A stretch of 64,000 nt of DNA, from positions 1 to 64,000 of the forward strand of contig JAJEKV010000061.1 in the NCBI GenBank assembly GCA_021234155.1. The letters run 5' to 3'. This document shows, piece by piece, positions 1 to 12,234 of the stretch. A program made the translations under genes and the position numbers. The notes under the pieces are model-generated. The model made no database searches. It was given only the letters and a program-made list of their open reading frames with translations, and was not told the DNA's origin. The stretch's first letter is position 1. The number at the start of each line of letters is the position of its first letter. This stretch comes from Isoetes taiwanensis (taxonomy: Eukaryota > Streptophyta > Lycopodiopsida > Isoetales > Isoetaceae).

Positions 1-2850
1 ATGGTAATTAACTTCTACTGCATTGGCATCCTCCTGAAAGTTGAAAAACTCCGAGTCATTGTTATCACTTGTTTTGGTGTCGCCTAAGCGACATTTCCAA
101 TCTAGTTTCAGAAAGCAAGCGTATAACTCATGATTAAAATGTTGCATCCTCAGGTTCAAGCATCTCGATTCTCTTAAGCTTTAGCAATGCTTTGGTATTT
201 GCCATGTTTTTCTATGTTCCAAGAATTTAATGGTATGATTGAGTTGCAAAAGAATCAAGGTCCATACTCTTATTATGGTAAAATTACGCTTGGATACAGA
301 TTATGTGATCTTAAATTATTGGAATGAGCAATCATAGTTTATTATTCCTTGCATTAATTTTGTGTTCTACATTTTCACATCTCAATTGATTTATCCAACC
401 CAGAGAGAAGACACATTGTCTGGCTTGTTTGTCACAGTTTGCTCTAGTTTGCATCTCATTGTTCGTGATAACACATGTAGGTGCATTAAATGAAAAGCGC
501 CCTAGGCCGAAATTTTAATTCAGTTTAAAGATGATGCAGCATTTTATTCTCTTAAATCTCCAAGGCCTCCCCTTTTGGGGGTGGGTCCTGAGTGTCCAGC
601 CTGGCCTTTTAGTTAGTAAGGTTGGCTTGGATGTCTTTGGCAAGTCAAAAGGATTTGTTCTCAAGTAGTATATACCCGATTTCTTAGATCTCCGGGTTTT
701 ACCGTATGGGGCCTCTGAGATATTTTGTCGCTCAATCTCTCATGAGTTCTTAGTTTCCAATTTGGAATTATATTTTTGTCGCCCATCCTACAGAGTTCTT
801 ATTTTCATTTTGGTATCTAATGGAATTTGGCCAATGTGAAGGTGCCTTTCATATGCAACAACTAATATTACGATTCCATCTCAGTGCAAATTATTTAATA
901 TTTCAAACAACAAACCTGTACCATGATGGTTGTTGTCAGTTGGCGCGTCAAGCTATAGGCACAATAACTAATAAATCTTGCTCCGCCTATTTCTACTGGA
1001 TTTATCCAAAATCTTAATCGGCCTCTCAAAGATAGATACCGCCTACAAGCTTAAATGAAAGTATAGACCTCCGCCCATACCGCATCATTTTGGATTCAAT
1101 ATAACTATAAAAGTAAAAAATAACGACATTACGGCGTCACAGTATAAATTCTACTCCGCCAATGCTGCCAAATCCAAATTACATCGGGTTATTTCAACAT
1201 TCTATCAATACTAAATCACCCCATCGATTTCAAACATTTTTGAACTTAAAAAACAAAAGTATCTTTCAAGGAGGATATGTATAAAAAGTTCTCAAGATCT
1301 TTCATGGGAGCGAGATTTTCCCCGTGCTTCCGGCTTGATGAAAAAATTCTAGCTTCCAATTTACTTTATGTATTATTTAATTTGTTGAATTACAGTAACT
1401 CTGGCATAGAATCCTCCCACCTATGCATTGTATGGACTTATCATTTCTCTCCGGTAGTGTGTATATATAAATATAAGCTGCTTAGGGCCAAATCTTGCTG
1501 TCTTGAATTGGAACCCTCCTCTATGCATAAAAATGCTGATTTCCTACAATTTCATTTATTGTGTTCTGCTGTGGAGAGGTTGAACTATTTTTAACTTAGG
1601 CTTTTGGCTCTTTCTTTGTCTTGGACTCGTTATTTCTTCACCAATGTTAGAATCCAGATTTGGCCTACCATTCTAAGTTTAACTCATACGGGTCTTGTTC
1701 ATAAACATATTTCACCTCGACCCAGCGTTAGGTTACATAGTTTTTGATTTGCATTACACGGCGCTATAAAGCATAAAGCATTAATTATCCCATAAAGCAT
1801 CTTTTTAGCCCAAATAGTTCATAGACAATAATGGATATTGAGTTAAAAAGTAGTGACCTCATGTTTTTCCTTTGCTTATCTGCAATCTTGTATTTTAGCA
1901 TCTCTAATGGAGTTGGATGAACCACAATAAATTGGTAACTCTGTCTAGAATAATTTGATTTTGAACCATATGTCCTCTAGTCTATGGCTTACATTCAAAA
2001 TTTGATTACCGATGTCGCAGAACCTTAATTTCATTACAGAGTTGATTCTCTATTTGATAACTTATTTCAAAGGTAATTAACTTGTTTATTCATAGACCAT
2101 GGGTGGTTGCTTTACTTGTGTGTATTTAATTCCTAATCTACATTGGAGAAAACCAGGGCAATATTCCATAGTATTTGTTGACGATCCCTCTTTTAACAAG
2201 CTGGACGACTTTGTCTCATCATGCATGTGCAATGATTCAAAATACCATTCAAGAGGGCATCATAGCATGCACTTCCCACCGCCACAAGGGCTGTAAGTTT
2301 GGCTTACGGTGGAGTTCCTCGTGGAGTTCAACGCTGGAATTCCCAAATACATAATGCATGTAAAAAATTGATGTCAAAATGAATTTGCGGTGCATCATAG
2401 CTGACTAAGCAATAAGGGCACATAGTTTCAGCACAATCATAATGGTGGAAACGTTGGAATTCCCAACATCACATGTACGATGATCAATCTCCGTGTATAT
2501 TGTTGTTTGTCATCCCAAAATGCATTCGGATACATATTTGAACTATAAATTGCTTTGAACTTCTTTGACTTGCATGGATCTCAACCCTAGTCTAGTTGTC
2601 AAACACTGCTTACTCTACCATACGTACGTTGGTTTGTGTGATATAAAAAGCTGTGCAAATTTTAAAACCGGTTGGTGTTAACGTGTGGAAGGTTATGGAA
2701 TGACGAAAAATGTAATTGTATACTATGTGACCTCTTTGTATGTTATTGTCTTAAATCAGCAATTTCAATTCACTAATAGTGCATTTTGCAATTGCCTGAT
2801 ATTACTTTATGTTTTCATTAAAATTTTTATATAATAACTTTTGCATTGTT
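1..2850. other. Intergenic, no gene recognised
   Basis: AT-rich sequence with only short open frames (65 to 105 codons) that show no family motif. A short near-duplicate around the word ggaattccca occurs near 2336 and 2456. I see no promoter, RNA gene or transposon end that I can defend. Confidence 0.5.
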
Positions 2851-2857
2851 ATGATGT

Positions 2858-2990
2858 GGTTTTGGGGCTTGAGAAATCAGCCTTCTACCAAAGTTGTTTG
2901 AATGTTATGTTGAATTATGTTTATGAATATTTTGGTAACTACTTTTCATTGAGAATACATGGTTTTGGGGCTTGAGAAATCAGTCCTCTA
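2858..2990. repeat. Two-copy ~103-bp tandem duplication
   Basis: The word ggttttggggcttgagaaat occurs at 2858 and again at 2961, each followed by a close match to cagyccctctaccar. The period is about 103 bp and the spacer has diverged. It is a small local duplication with no coding potential that I can see. Confidence 0.6.
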
Positions 2991-3167
2991 CCAGGTAGCC
3001 TTAATGGAGATATAATTTCAATACTGCCGCATCGCTGAAAGGAAAACTTGTTTATTTGGAAAATAATGAAATGTACCTTCTCGTGACAAGTATTGAGCTT
3101 ATTTAGTATTTTGTTGACCTATTAGGAGCTCGGAAACAGATTGTATTTTCAGTTTCTGCTAAGACTG

Positions 3168-3298
3168 TTAGAGTAGATTTGCTAGATTAGACCCTAGGCA
3201 AAAGAAAGTATATACTTCCCTTGCCTAGGGTCTACCCACAAATCCATACTTCTCATGCCTAGGGTCTAATCTAGCCAAATCCATACAATTCTCTAACT
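3168..3298. repeat. Hairpin-forming inverted repeat with ~25-bp arms
   Basis: The left arm (3176-3200) contains gctagattagaccctaggca. The right arm (3256-3281) contains its complement, tgcctagggtctaatctagc. The outer flanks pair weakly as well (gttagag against ctctaac). The loop holds a third partial copy, tgcctagggtctac, at about 3222. It resembles a small foldback or MITE-type element. The related word ctaggatctaatctagc recurs at 6316 and 12940 next to TA tracts. Confidence 0.65.
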
Positions 3299-3299
3299 C

Positions 3300-5875
3300 T
3301 CGGCCAACCGGGTTAGAGAAATGCCCCGGCACCACCTGTGCCCTCTATTCCGTGATGAGTCCACCGAATACAAAAATAAGTTCTATATTTGTCATCGCTC
3401 AACATTTTTCTATTACCAAGTTATCTTTCCTTTTCTTTAGCGGTAGAATTTTTGAAAGTATAGCCTTAGAAAGCAACAAATGTGTTATATAAAGTGAAAA
3501 AAGGTAATAACATCCCTTTCTTTACCGTAAAAGTCTAGTAGTATACATATCTTTGCTGATCATAATCGCTAAAATACATTTCGAAGCCAGCTTTATGTGA
3601 AGATATTCCACCCCTTTTTCTCTTGATAACAACATCCCTAAGCAAAAAGTTTGGCTAATTCGAGGAGAGAGCCCGTGACCGCAGCCCAAAACATGCAAAC
3701 GTTAGCAAGATCCCTCGGGTAACGATGTAAGGGCCAAAGGTACATTGTCCCCGCCTTTATCAATCGATCACCACTGTAACCCTTGCCCTCGACATCGCAT
3801 CAAGAAAGGAAATAGAAATGGAAGTAACTTAAGATTACAATCCAAAAAGCTGGTAAATATAATGCATAACTTCCATTTGCTTTTTGCACTCTATGTAAAT
3901 AAGCATGAGCAAACAGTCTATAACAATCTCAGTTTCAGCACCTAAATAAGAATCTCAAGTAGGCGATTGTCCAAATTATCAAGTAGTGCACCAAAATATT
4001 CCTCACACCTTATCATAAGCAAAGCCAGGTGTCCAGGCAAGAATTCATGCAAGTCTAAACAAGGTGCATCCCATGTTTAAATTCAAATGCAACAAATCAG
4101 ACGCTTTAGCTTCCAAGATATGCACAAAAAATTTTAAGTATACTTAGTTTTATGTCCGTTTGAAAAACCAAGTAATCACTCTCATAGTTATCCATTTCAT
4201 TGCAACAATTTCCTAGTGTATTCACGGCCTTAATTTAAAAGCATAGTGCATATAATTCTTCTGGGGTAACCATAACAAAGACGTTCATGTTTCGTTATTG
4301 AAGCTAAAATAAATTGCAATAACCTTTGTAGCATCTGCAACGCTTAAGAGTACCATTATCCAAGTCTAAAGCCCAAAGTCCACTTTTAGCAGACCTTTTA
4401 ACAGCTGGCAAACTATTGGCCTTCAAAATCATGCAATAATAGAAGGCCTTTAAAGTCCAAAAAGCCTTCTACATCCAAGCATGCTCTATAGCACACTATA
4501 TTCACTCATAAATCCTGTTTAATTAAATCATTCAAAGATAATATTACATCTCAAACGAAAATACTACAAACCAATGAAAATGCTTGATCTGTCATGCATC
4601 ACTTTGTTCCAGTTGAAATTGCTCCAACTAAGATTTTAAAGCAGAAATATCCTTCCATACAATAGGGAATTTCTATGAAATTTTACCTGCACTATTATTT
4701 CGCCGTAATCGTGGCTTGGTAACGGCGTCATTGTATGATCCATTATGATCCCGTGGTAATACGTATGTATCAATCGCATATATTCGCCTGCTTCATTTGA
4801 AGAAGGCTTGACAAAATGTAATCATGCCGTAATCGTGATGTGGCTAGGCCGAAATCCTCAATCCGGCCTCATCTTGCTCCGGTTAATCAGCTGGACCGGC
4901 CAGACGACCGGGCCGCTTAGAATTGAGCTAGGTTTGTTTGTTCTAAATATTAATATTAATATGGCCAAATTCATATGACAGTAAGTAGTCATGCAGCCAT
5001 TTGCATGACGGCTAAAAACATATAAGCAATGCTACGCTCTTTTGCTCTCAACCATTTGCAAACAAGTTCCCAATTCTACATGTTTACTGTAAAATTCTAG
5101 AATAAAAAGATCTTTGTATCCATAATATGCAAATGCCGCTCCCTGGCTATTATTTTGTCAAGAATGCATTGAGGTGTGTAAATCCATCACATCATGCAAA
5201 AAAGTCTATGCTAAGGAAGTGGTAAGTGGCAAATTGCATTACTCTCGTAATATAAAGTTTAAAGGGTAAGCATTTATGTTGTATGCATTTTATCTAATGA
5301 AACCACTCTTTATCAAATAATAAAAGGGTCATATATAAGCATTTGTCCAACCATAAATCCTGTTTTTAGCTAAATGTGTGCATTTGTTTACCTTGACTAT
5401 GTAAACCATAGTGCCATTGTTCAAACATCACGTGTATAAAATTAAAAGACATCACAACCTCCACCACACAGTGCGGTAGAAGTATTACATTGTTAAAATG
5501 AGTGTAGTACAAACTTTGAAATGGCGTGACCTTGAAAAGCCATCAAGGGTTCTCTACAAATAATTTTCGTGCTATTTCAAAGGTCTAATTCTAGGACCAA
5601 CAAATTCATGTCCATTGTACTTTTGCCTTGAGGGCCTTCTGCAAATATTAATAATATTCCTAGCAATCCCAAGAAACCAAAGACCAATGCATTATTATGG
5701 CCTGCCGCTGTGAGAATAAATCCGGCACCATTGCAACATTTTTGCTTCTTTCTTTAATTCCCATGCCATTAATACTTTGGAACCATAGCCCATATGTAAA
5801 TCTGTGTATCTAGACATGCAAATTTTGGGCTAAAATGTCCTACGCATCTTTTATCATGCAACCAACATCCCATGC
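3300..5875. other. Intergenic, no gene recognised
   Basis: AT-rich sequence with only short, stop-interrupted frames. No splice-bounded exon candidate or repeat array stands out. Confidence 0.45.
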
Positions 5876-5879
5876 ATTA

Positions 5880-6180
5880 TATGTAACCAGTACAGCCCTT
5901 TGGGTAGTACAAGGGCCTCTTTGCAATAGTAGGTAACCATGGTGCCATTGCATTATGGGGCGTACTCCACATAATCTGGCAGGAGAATACAATCGCTCGT
6001 ATTCTCATTATGGCTAGATCCCATATCAAGGTCCCAATTGTGCCTTTTAGTACGTGGGCCATGGCATAATAAGGCAAACCATGGTGCCATTGTTCAAACT
6101 TGGTGCCATATCCATATAGGCCACCACTCATGACTATAGGAGAATACATGTACTCTGTATTTCCTGAGAGCCTGTAGCCA
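5880..6180. repeat. Imperfect short repeats (ccatggtgccattg)
   Basis: The word accatggtgccattg occurs near 5936 and 6078, with further variants such as ggtgccat and tactcc/ggagaatac between them. A relative, accatagtgccattgttcaaac, lies near 5406. The region looks like a decayed local repeat. The 90-codon minus-strand frame over it shows no family motif. Confidence 0.35.
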
Positions 6181-6264
6181 TGGGGAACTTCTAGACCATA
6201 TCACATAAGCTTCCACAAGTGTTGTATCTATTCTGTGTGCAAATCAGCTCCAACTCCGGTTATA

Positions 6265-6365
6265 TATATTTATATATTTATTTATGGTATATATATATAT
6301 ACTAACTTCCCCGCTAGGATCTAATCTAGCAAAAGAACTACTCCAGACAATAACACTGCCAAAGC
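6265..6365. repeat. TA tract with adjacent ctaacttcc...aatctagc repeat
   Basis: A TA-rich tract is followed at about 6301 by ctaacttccccgctagg, then atctaatctagc and a segment ending tgccaaagc. The same arrangement, TA tract and all, recurs at 12896-12990. The pair are diverged copies of one repeat end. Confidence 0.6.
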
Positions 6366-6369
6366 AATT

Positions 6370-7480
6370 TCTTACATTTCAATGTTCCTCAAGGTTTTCA
6401 ATGATCTTCCATTTAATAATGTAAACTTACACCACCATCTAGACCCAGCAGCAGAGCCACATTCACCGTGTAACACCTGCCACTTCTTGAAGTGTTTAAA
6501 GGATGTACAGGAGCCTCTTGTGCTTGATCAAGAGGCAATCGTAATATTGAGAAAAGTAGGGATTGGTTCAGTGACAGGATAGTCCATTTCTTCATGAGGT
6601 TAGTATTCTATTATAAACAACTCAGATTTGTGCTCCTCTGCTTTTAAATCATCTTTGTTTTACCTGCATCTTTGACTTTGGCACCAATTCTATCAAGCAT
6701 GACATGGAGCAAGAGGTTCCATTTCATGGATCCGCCATTTACACATTATTGTCGAACGAGCTTGCTTCAAAGGGACAACTGCTGCACCTCTAACTTGCAA
6801 TTTCGAATGTACCCATTCGGCCAAAGATGTTATCGCTAAAGACCGACACGTATGTCATTGTAGGTCTTGAGGTATCGCCTAAATGTCACCGGTGTGTGTA
6901 CCATTTGATAGCCTAGAAATGTACTAAGGCCCGGGAGCCTGTCAGTGAGCTATTATAGATGCAAACACAAAATCTCAAGCACTATAAAAGTCAGCGCTTT
7001 AATAAGAAAAAATTACAGTTCCCACTCACTGACATTGCCGGTCGGGGTCCCGCCATATGTGTCTTTGCAAAGAAAGTTGTGGCTGCGTAATGCGTAGACT
7101 TGGACGTATTTCATCCCAATGCAAGGTGAGTTCGTGAATTTGAAGGTATTACTCATCCAAATGTGAGGCCTCGGAGGCGTTTGCTGCAAAAGCTCACTCT
7201 AGCTGGCAGTCGTTGGACACGCCAATGATGATTGGATGCTGTAGCAATAGCCATGAAAATATCGTAGGCTGATGTGATCAATAGGATCTTCTTACTCTGT
7301 AACCGCTACGTTTGGTAATATTGTAACCAAAGAGGTTGGTTCTTGCAACCTGGCTCTTTCTTCATTGACACTCTAATGTACATTGTTGTATGCTCATTGC
7401 ATGCTGCCAGACTTTTTCTCACCGACTGCATAACACCGCGGGAGTTCAAATCTCCGCAATAGTTCGATGTATTCAAAGAT
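6370..7480. other. Intergenic, no gene recognised
   Basis: Only short frames of 60 to 70 codons, and none shows a recognisable motif. Nothing RNA-like was seen. Confidence 0.4.
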
Positions 7481-7489
7481 TCATGACAA

Positions 7490-8150
7490 TGGGTAAGTTA
7501 CATGTCGTGATAGGATGTGCAGATGCAAAATGGTGCATGTGGTGAATCATGTGGTGGTAATTTGCAGGAACCATGTGGGTGAATCATGTGGTATCCGCGG
7601 TGAATCGAGGTGGCATGTTGGAGCTTACGCCGGCATGTTTGATTCTCATTGACCAACATGTTTGCGATGCAAATGGTGTACGTGGTGAATCAAGTGAGGG
7701 TGAACTGCGTGGTGAATCATAGGTGTACGTTGAGCCATGGCATGTTTGAGCCACCTTGGCGTTGGAGTCTAGGTGGCATATTTCTCTGAGCATACCCATA
7801 CGCTTCTATTTCTTTATATGACCTTTGTTACATGCTTCAATTTCACTGACCAACATGTTTGGTGATGCAAATGGTGCATGTAAGGAACCGCGAGGTGCAT
7901 TTGGTGAGGCGTTGGAGCTACGTATGTTTGAGCCACCCTAAGTATGCTGGATTTTAGGTGTAGATATTTGAGCCACCTTGGCATGCTTGAGCCTCTTTTT
8001 TATAATGACCTTTGTTAAGACATGTTTGACTTTCATTGACCAACATGTTTGCGATGCAAACTTGGTGCATGCAGAATCATGTGGGTGCATTTCGTGAACT
8101 TCATGGGTGAATCATGTGTGGTATCATAGGTGCATGTTGAGCTATTCACA
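7490..8150. repeat. Diverged ~195-bp tandem repeat, about three units
   Basis: The word gaccaacatgtttg, followed by gatgcaaa and tggtg, recurs at about 7650, 7847 and 8038, a period close to 195 bp. Between these anchors are shorter internal repeats of gaatcatgtggtg and gagccacctt type. Units differ by many small indels, so the array is old or noisily assembled. Open frames across it are chance. Confidence 0.7.
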
Positions 8151-8185
8151 ATGGCCAATTCAGATAGATATATACTTTCATTATA

Positions 8186-9292
8186 TATATAATTATTAGA
8201 AGTGGCCTGAAAGTTTTCTTATAGCCCTCAGATCTTGGTCAGCTTGCCTGCTCCCCTGCAATCCCTGCCCGGCCGATCCGTGGCTTCTAGAAGCCTCATG
8301 CCCTCTCTCGGGTGGCCCATCTCAATCGGCCCATTTGTTTGGGGATTCCTAACTTTTACCCAAAATTTTTTTGCATAGAGGGAATTCAACCGAATTTCTC
8401 ACCCTCACTGTGGGCTTGGGGAACCTCTAACTACAACTTTCCACAATTTCCATCTGTGAATATAAGTGTGTTTTTTCTTGTTAAAGCTCTCCAGAACTCA
8501 ATAATTTGGGAAGCATTCTAGGATGGTTCTGAATTTAGGGTTTGCACATATATCCCATTACGGCAGATGCAAAAAGAGCCTTTTTTCAAAGATATAAAGA
8601 GGCCATCCGTATGGAATACAAGCATTCTCGTCGTGGTTTTGGCTAGAAAATTTAGATTAGAGTTCTAGAATGCTCTTAGGAAGATCTAGGATGTTCCAAA
8701 AAATTATGGAACACCGAAAAGCCTGTGGGGGTTCTCAAACATAGAACCTTCTAACAACAAGTAAGTTGTAAAAGTAAAAAAAAAAAAGTTACGCAATTTC
8801 AGAACCTTTACATGCAGAACTCATTCTAGAATATAGAACCTTTCTTAGAATAAAAAAGTTGTAAATTTTTAAAAAGTAAAAAAAGTAAAAAAATTGTTAT
8901 TCTAGAATATAGAACCTTTAGAACACAAAAAAGTTGTAAAATTTGTAAAAAGTAAAAAAAAGTTACTTAAATTTGAACCTTATTCTAGAAAAACTATTCT
9001 AGGGTTTGTACATATATCCCACATGCATAGATGCAAAATAGCCTCTTTTTCAAGATATGTTAGTGTTTTCATCCGTGTATGAGAATAAGCATTCTGGTTT
9101 TTGGGTGGGGGTTCAAGATATAAAGAAGCTATCCAGATGTGAGAATAAGCACTGTTTTTGGGGGGTTGGTAGAACATAGAACCTTCTAAACATGCTAAAA
9201 TTAGAACTCTGTCCGTGAGGAACATGCAATCAGAGATTTTATAAATTTTGTATATATATATATATATATACAAGTCTTTGTACTTAATAATG
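8186..9292. repeat. Unit 1 of a ~1.1-kb dispersed repeat
   Basis: This is the first of three same-orientation copies (others at about 10560-11684 and 11685-12925). Shared landmarks in order are: a TAATTATATATA stretch, the minus-strand SINE-like head, then taattctagaa-type sequence, tagggtttgcacatatat, cccacatgcatagatgcaaa, blocks of agttgtaaaattttgtaaaa, and gaacatgca before a TA tract. It ends at 9292 in a short TA tract capped by caagtctttgtac. Copies differ by many small indels. Confidence 0.75.
8190..8445 (-). mobile_element. tRNA-related SINE-like element, copy 1 (degenerate)
   Basis: This matches the two better copies at 10628-10890 and 11690-11950. The B-box position (8381-8391) reads ggaattcaacc on the plus strand, one base off the ideal. 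The A-box position (8424-8436) is eroded. The 3' end on the minus strand runs into TAATTATATATA, as in the other copies. Pol III activity is unlikely here. Confidence 0.55.
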
Positions 9293-9294
9293 GG

Positions 9295-9845
9295 TTCAAA
9301 GATTCTATAAAAGATTCTCCTAGATTCTCCAAGATCCTATGAAGACCCCCCTAGGTTCCTAAAGATTATTCCATAATTTCTCTAGTTCCCCAAGATTTTA
9401 TGGAGATTCCCCAGATTACCCAAGATTCTATAAAGATTCTTCTATATTCTATAAGATTCCACTGAGATTTCCTTAGATTCTCAAAAACCAAGAAGATTCC
9501 TCCGATTCGCAAAGATTCCTTAAAAGTTCTACAAAGATTTCCCTAGATTCCGAGATCCTACAAAGATTCCCCCTAGATTTTATTAAGATTCCCCAAGATT
9601 CTCTAAGATTCCATCTAGACCCATATAGATTCTTAAGGATTTTAAGTGAAGATCCTCTAGATTGTTCTAGATTCCAAAGATTTATTTGAGACTCTCTAAG
9701 ATTCTCCAAAGATCCCCCAGATTCCAAAAAAAGAATACCCAAGGTTCCTCTAGATTCTCCAAGATTCCATGAAGATTCCCTAGATTCCCCAACATACTAT
9801 AGATTCCTTGAAACTCAAGATTCCAAGAAGATTCTTAGTATTCGG
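9295..9845. repeat. AAGATTC-type minisatellite, array 1
   Basis: Dozens of degenerate units built on agattc(c/t)...(a/t)agattc run head to tail, with spacing roughly 10 to 25 bases and variants such as ccctagattcc and gaagattcc. The array begins right after a TA tract capped by caagtctttgtac and ends against a ~570-bp dispersed repeat. Similar arrays lie at about 21550, 42960 (inverted), 55965 and 62560. Confidence 0.8.
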
Positions 9846-9849
9846 ATCA

Positions 9850-10430
9850 TGTTTGCTCCAAGCTACGACAAAATAGTGCCAAAGCACCACTCGTGGAAAG
9901 ATCTCAAGAGAGAATCAACGGTGGGCCCCACCTTCATCCCACCCCTATAATCGCAAGCTACGCGGTCCTCATATGATTAAACGGAAGGAAGCTTCCTAGA
10001 AAGTCCGGGCCATAAATACTTTGCGGCTCACTACCTTTTTTTTTAATGAGGGTGCCACCTCATCTCCTTTAAAAGAAAAAACCAACATAATATTAAAAGT
10101 TAATGGTTAGGATTTATGCTCACCTTTTAATCTAAGCGGTTGAGATCTGCTTTGCACCAAATTCATTTTTTGGCATCTTCCTTGCACCTTCTTCACAAAA
10201 AATCAAGGGCTAGGATTTATCCCCCTTCGGATCCAACGGTTCAAGGATGTGGTGCATGCCCCCATGCATGCCATCATGGCCATCCATGCACCTCAATGAG
10301 GTGGCATTATCTGCCTTTCATTTTGTAATGGATGGGTCAGGGATGAATCTCTATGAACATGCCCATGGGATGACAAAACACACATCTATCGTGTATATAT
10401 ATTAGTGATATATATACAAGAATATCTATA
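9850..10430 (+). repeat. Dispersed repeat family A, copy 1
   Basis: About 570 bp that reappears inverted at 41590-42190. Landmarks are acaaaatagtgccaaagcac, ggaagcttcc, gagggtgccacctcat, gctaggattta, catgcccccatgcatgcc, cacctcaatgaggtggcatt, and gatgaatctctatg. It ends in gtgatatatatacaag. No reading frame is conserved between the copies, so it is probably a non-autonomous element. The strand given is arbitrary. Confidence 0.8.
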
Positions 10431-10627
10431 TTCACACGAATGGAAGTGTGAAAGTTGTTTGGGGTTCCCCCAAACCCCAGGGGGTTCCTGGGGGTGAAGA
10501 GCCGAGGCTGTACCAGAAGTTTATTTTATTTGACAAGGGAAGAATAATAAGGGGGTTATGGCCAATTCTAACAATTATATATAATAATGATTCATATATA
10601 TATATAATATAATATATAATATATTAT

Positions 10628-10890
10628 TAGAGTGGCTTCCTAAGCTTCTTTGAGTATTCACCCCCTCGTGATCTTGGCCGCTTGCCTCCTTGCAATCTCT
10701 TTCGCCCGGCCGGACGGGTGGCTTCTAGAAGCTTCCTCAAGGCCCTCACGGGTGGCCCATCTCGACCGGCCCATTTGTTTGGGGATCTCCCAACTTTTAC
10801 CCAAAATTTTTTTTGCGTTAGGGAGGGAATTGAACCCTGACCCCTCACCCTCACAAAGGGGTTTGGGGGAACCCCTTAACCAACTTTTCC
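10628..10890 (-). mobile_element. tRNA-related SINE-like element, copy 2
   Basis: Read on the minus strand, GTTGGTTAAGGGG (10884-10872) fits a pol III A box. GGTTCAATTCC (10836-10826) is a perfect B box (GGTTCRANNCC). A-box start to B-box end is about 59 nt, close to tRNA geometry. The element continues with a non-tRNA body and ends in AT-rich TAATATATTATAT. This is the known architecture of tRNA-derived SINEs. The body does not match a family I can name. Confidence 0.65.
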
Positions 10891-11637
10891 ACTTCCATTC
10901 AGGAATATAAGTGTTTTTTTCTTGTTAAAGGTTACCTCCAACCCTAATAATTCTAGAATATCTAGGATGGTTCTAGAATTTAGGGTTTGCACATATATCC
11001 CACATGCATAGATGCAAAAAGAGCCTTTTTTTCAAGGTATATAAAGAGGCCATCCGGATGGGAATAAGCATTCTGGTTTTGGCTAGAAAATTCTAGATTA
11101 GAGTTCTAGAATGCTCTAGGAAGATCTAGGATGTTCCAAAAATTATGGAATGTCTTTGGAAAGTTCGTGGGGGTTAGGAAACATAGAACCTTCTAGAACA
11201 AAAAAGAAGTTGTAAAATTTTGTAAAAAGTAAAAAAAAAAAGTTCTTAAATTTGAACCTTATTGTACAAGAACCTATTCTAGAATATACAACCTTCTAGA
11301 ACAAAAAAAAAGTTGTAAAAATTTTGTAAAAAAAGTAAAAAAAAGTTCTGAAATTTGAACCTTATTCTAGAAAAAACTATTCTAGAATTTAGGGTTTGCA
11401 CATATATCCCACATGCATAGATGCAAAAAATAGCCTCTTTTTAGGTATATAAAGAAGCTATCGGATGAGAATAAGCATGCGGTTTTGGGTGGGGGTTCGA
11501 TTATATAAAGAAGCTATCCGGATGAGAATAAGCATTACGGTTTTTTGGGTGGGGTTCTAGAACATAGAACCTTCTAAACATGCTAAAAATTAGAACTTGC
11601 TCAGGTAGGAACATGCAAGTAGGGCCGTTATTAAATT

Positions 11638-11639
<2 letters not shown>

Positions 11640-11684
<45 letters not shown>
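11640..11684. repeat. (TA)n microsatellite
   Basis: An uninterrupted run of TA dinucleotides forms the junction between units 2 and 3 of the ~1.1-kb repeat. It coincides with the 3' tail of the minus-strand SINE copy beginning at 11950. Confidence 0.9.
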
Positions 11685-11688
<4 letters not shown>

Positions 11689-11689
11689 T

Positions 11690-11950
11690 TGGCTTGGCCT
11701 AAGCTTCTTTATATTCACCCCCCTCAGATCTTGGCCGTCGGTTTGCTCCCTTGCAATCTCGTCCGTCGGATATGGTGGCTTCTAGAAGCTTCTTGGCGGC
11801 CCTCTGGTGGTCCATCTTGATCGTCCATTTGTTCGGGGATCTCCCAAATTTTACCCAAAATTTTTTTGCGTTAGGGGGGAATTGAACCCCTGACCCCCTC
11901 ACCCCCACAAGGGGGGTTTGGGGGGAACCCCTTAACCAACATTCCACACT
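11690..11950 (-). mobile_element. tRNA-related SINE-like element, copy 3
   Basis: The best-preserved copy. On the minus strand the A box is GTTGGTTAAGGGG (11940-11928) and the B box is GGTTCAATTCC (11888-11878), giving 63 nt from A start to B end. Between them lies a G/C-rich stem-like stretch. The body continues for about 190 nt and ends in AATAATTATATATA running into a 45-bp TA tract. The head is too diverged to be a functional tRNA. Confidence 0.7.
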
Positions 11951-12234
11951 TTCATTCAGGAATATAGGTGTGCTTTTTTCTTGTTAAGGTTACCTGGAAC
12001 CCTAATAATTCTAGAATGTCTAGGATGGTTCTAGAATTTAGGGTTTGCACATATATCCCACATGCATAGATGCAAAAAAGAGCCTTTTTTCCAATATATA
12101 AAGAGGCCATCCAGATGGAAATAAACATTCTGGTTTTTGGCTAGAAAATTCTAGATTGGAATTCTAGAATGCTCTAGAAAGCTCTAGGATGTTCCAAAAA
12201 TTATGGAATGTTCTGGAAAATTCAGGGGCTTCCT

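Larger units (their letters stand above)
10560..11684. repeat. Unit 2 of the ~1.1-kb dispersed repeat
   Basis: The same order of landmarks as the 8.2-9.3 kb unit: TA-rich edge, minus-strand SINE head, TTCTAGAA-rich sequence, tagggtttgcacatatat, gttgtaaaattttgtaaaaa blocks, gaacatgcaa. It closes with an uninterrupted 45-bp TA tract (11640-11684). Unit 3 follows with no spacer, so the two are a true tandem pair. Confidence 0.8.

Noticed and set aside
7490-8150. CRISPR-like array
   Set aside because: Units are ~195 bp, diverged and without regular short spacers; this is plant-like nuclear DNA.
10627-10910. Open frames on both strands across the SINE-like sequence
   Set aside because: They coincide with repeat copies, are not conserved between copies, and show no protein motif.
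11868-11945. A tRNA gene on the minus strand
   Set aside because: Only the A and B boxes match. The acceptor stem, anticodon arm and variable region cannot be folded sensibly, and the repeated body marks it as a SINE head.
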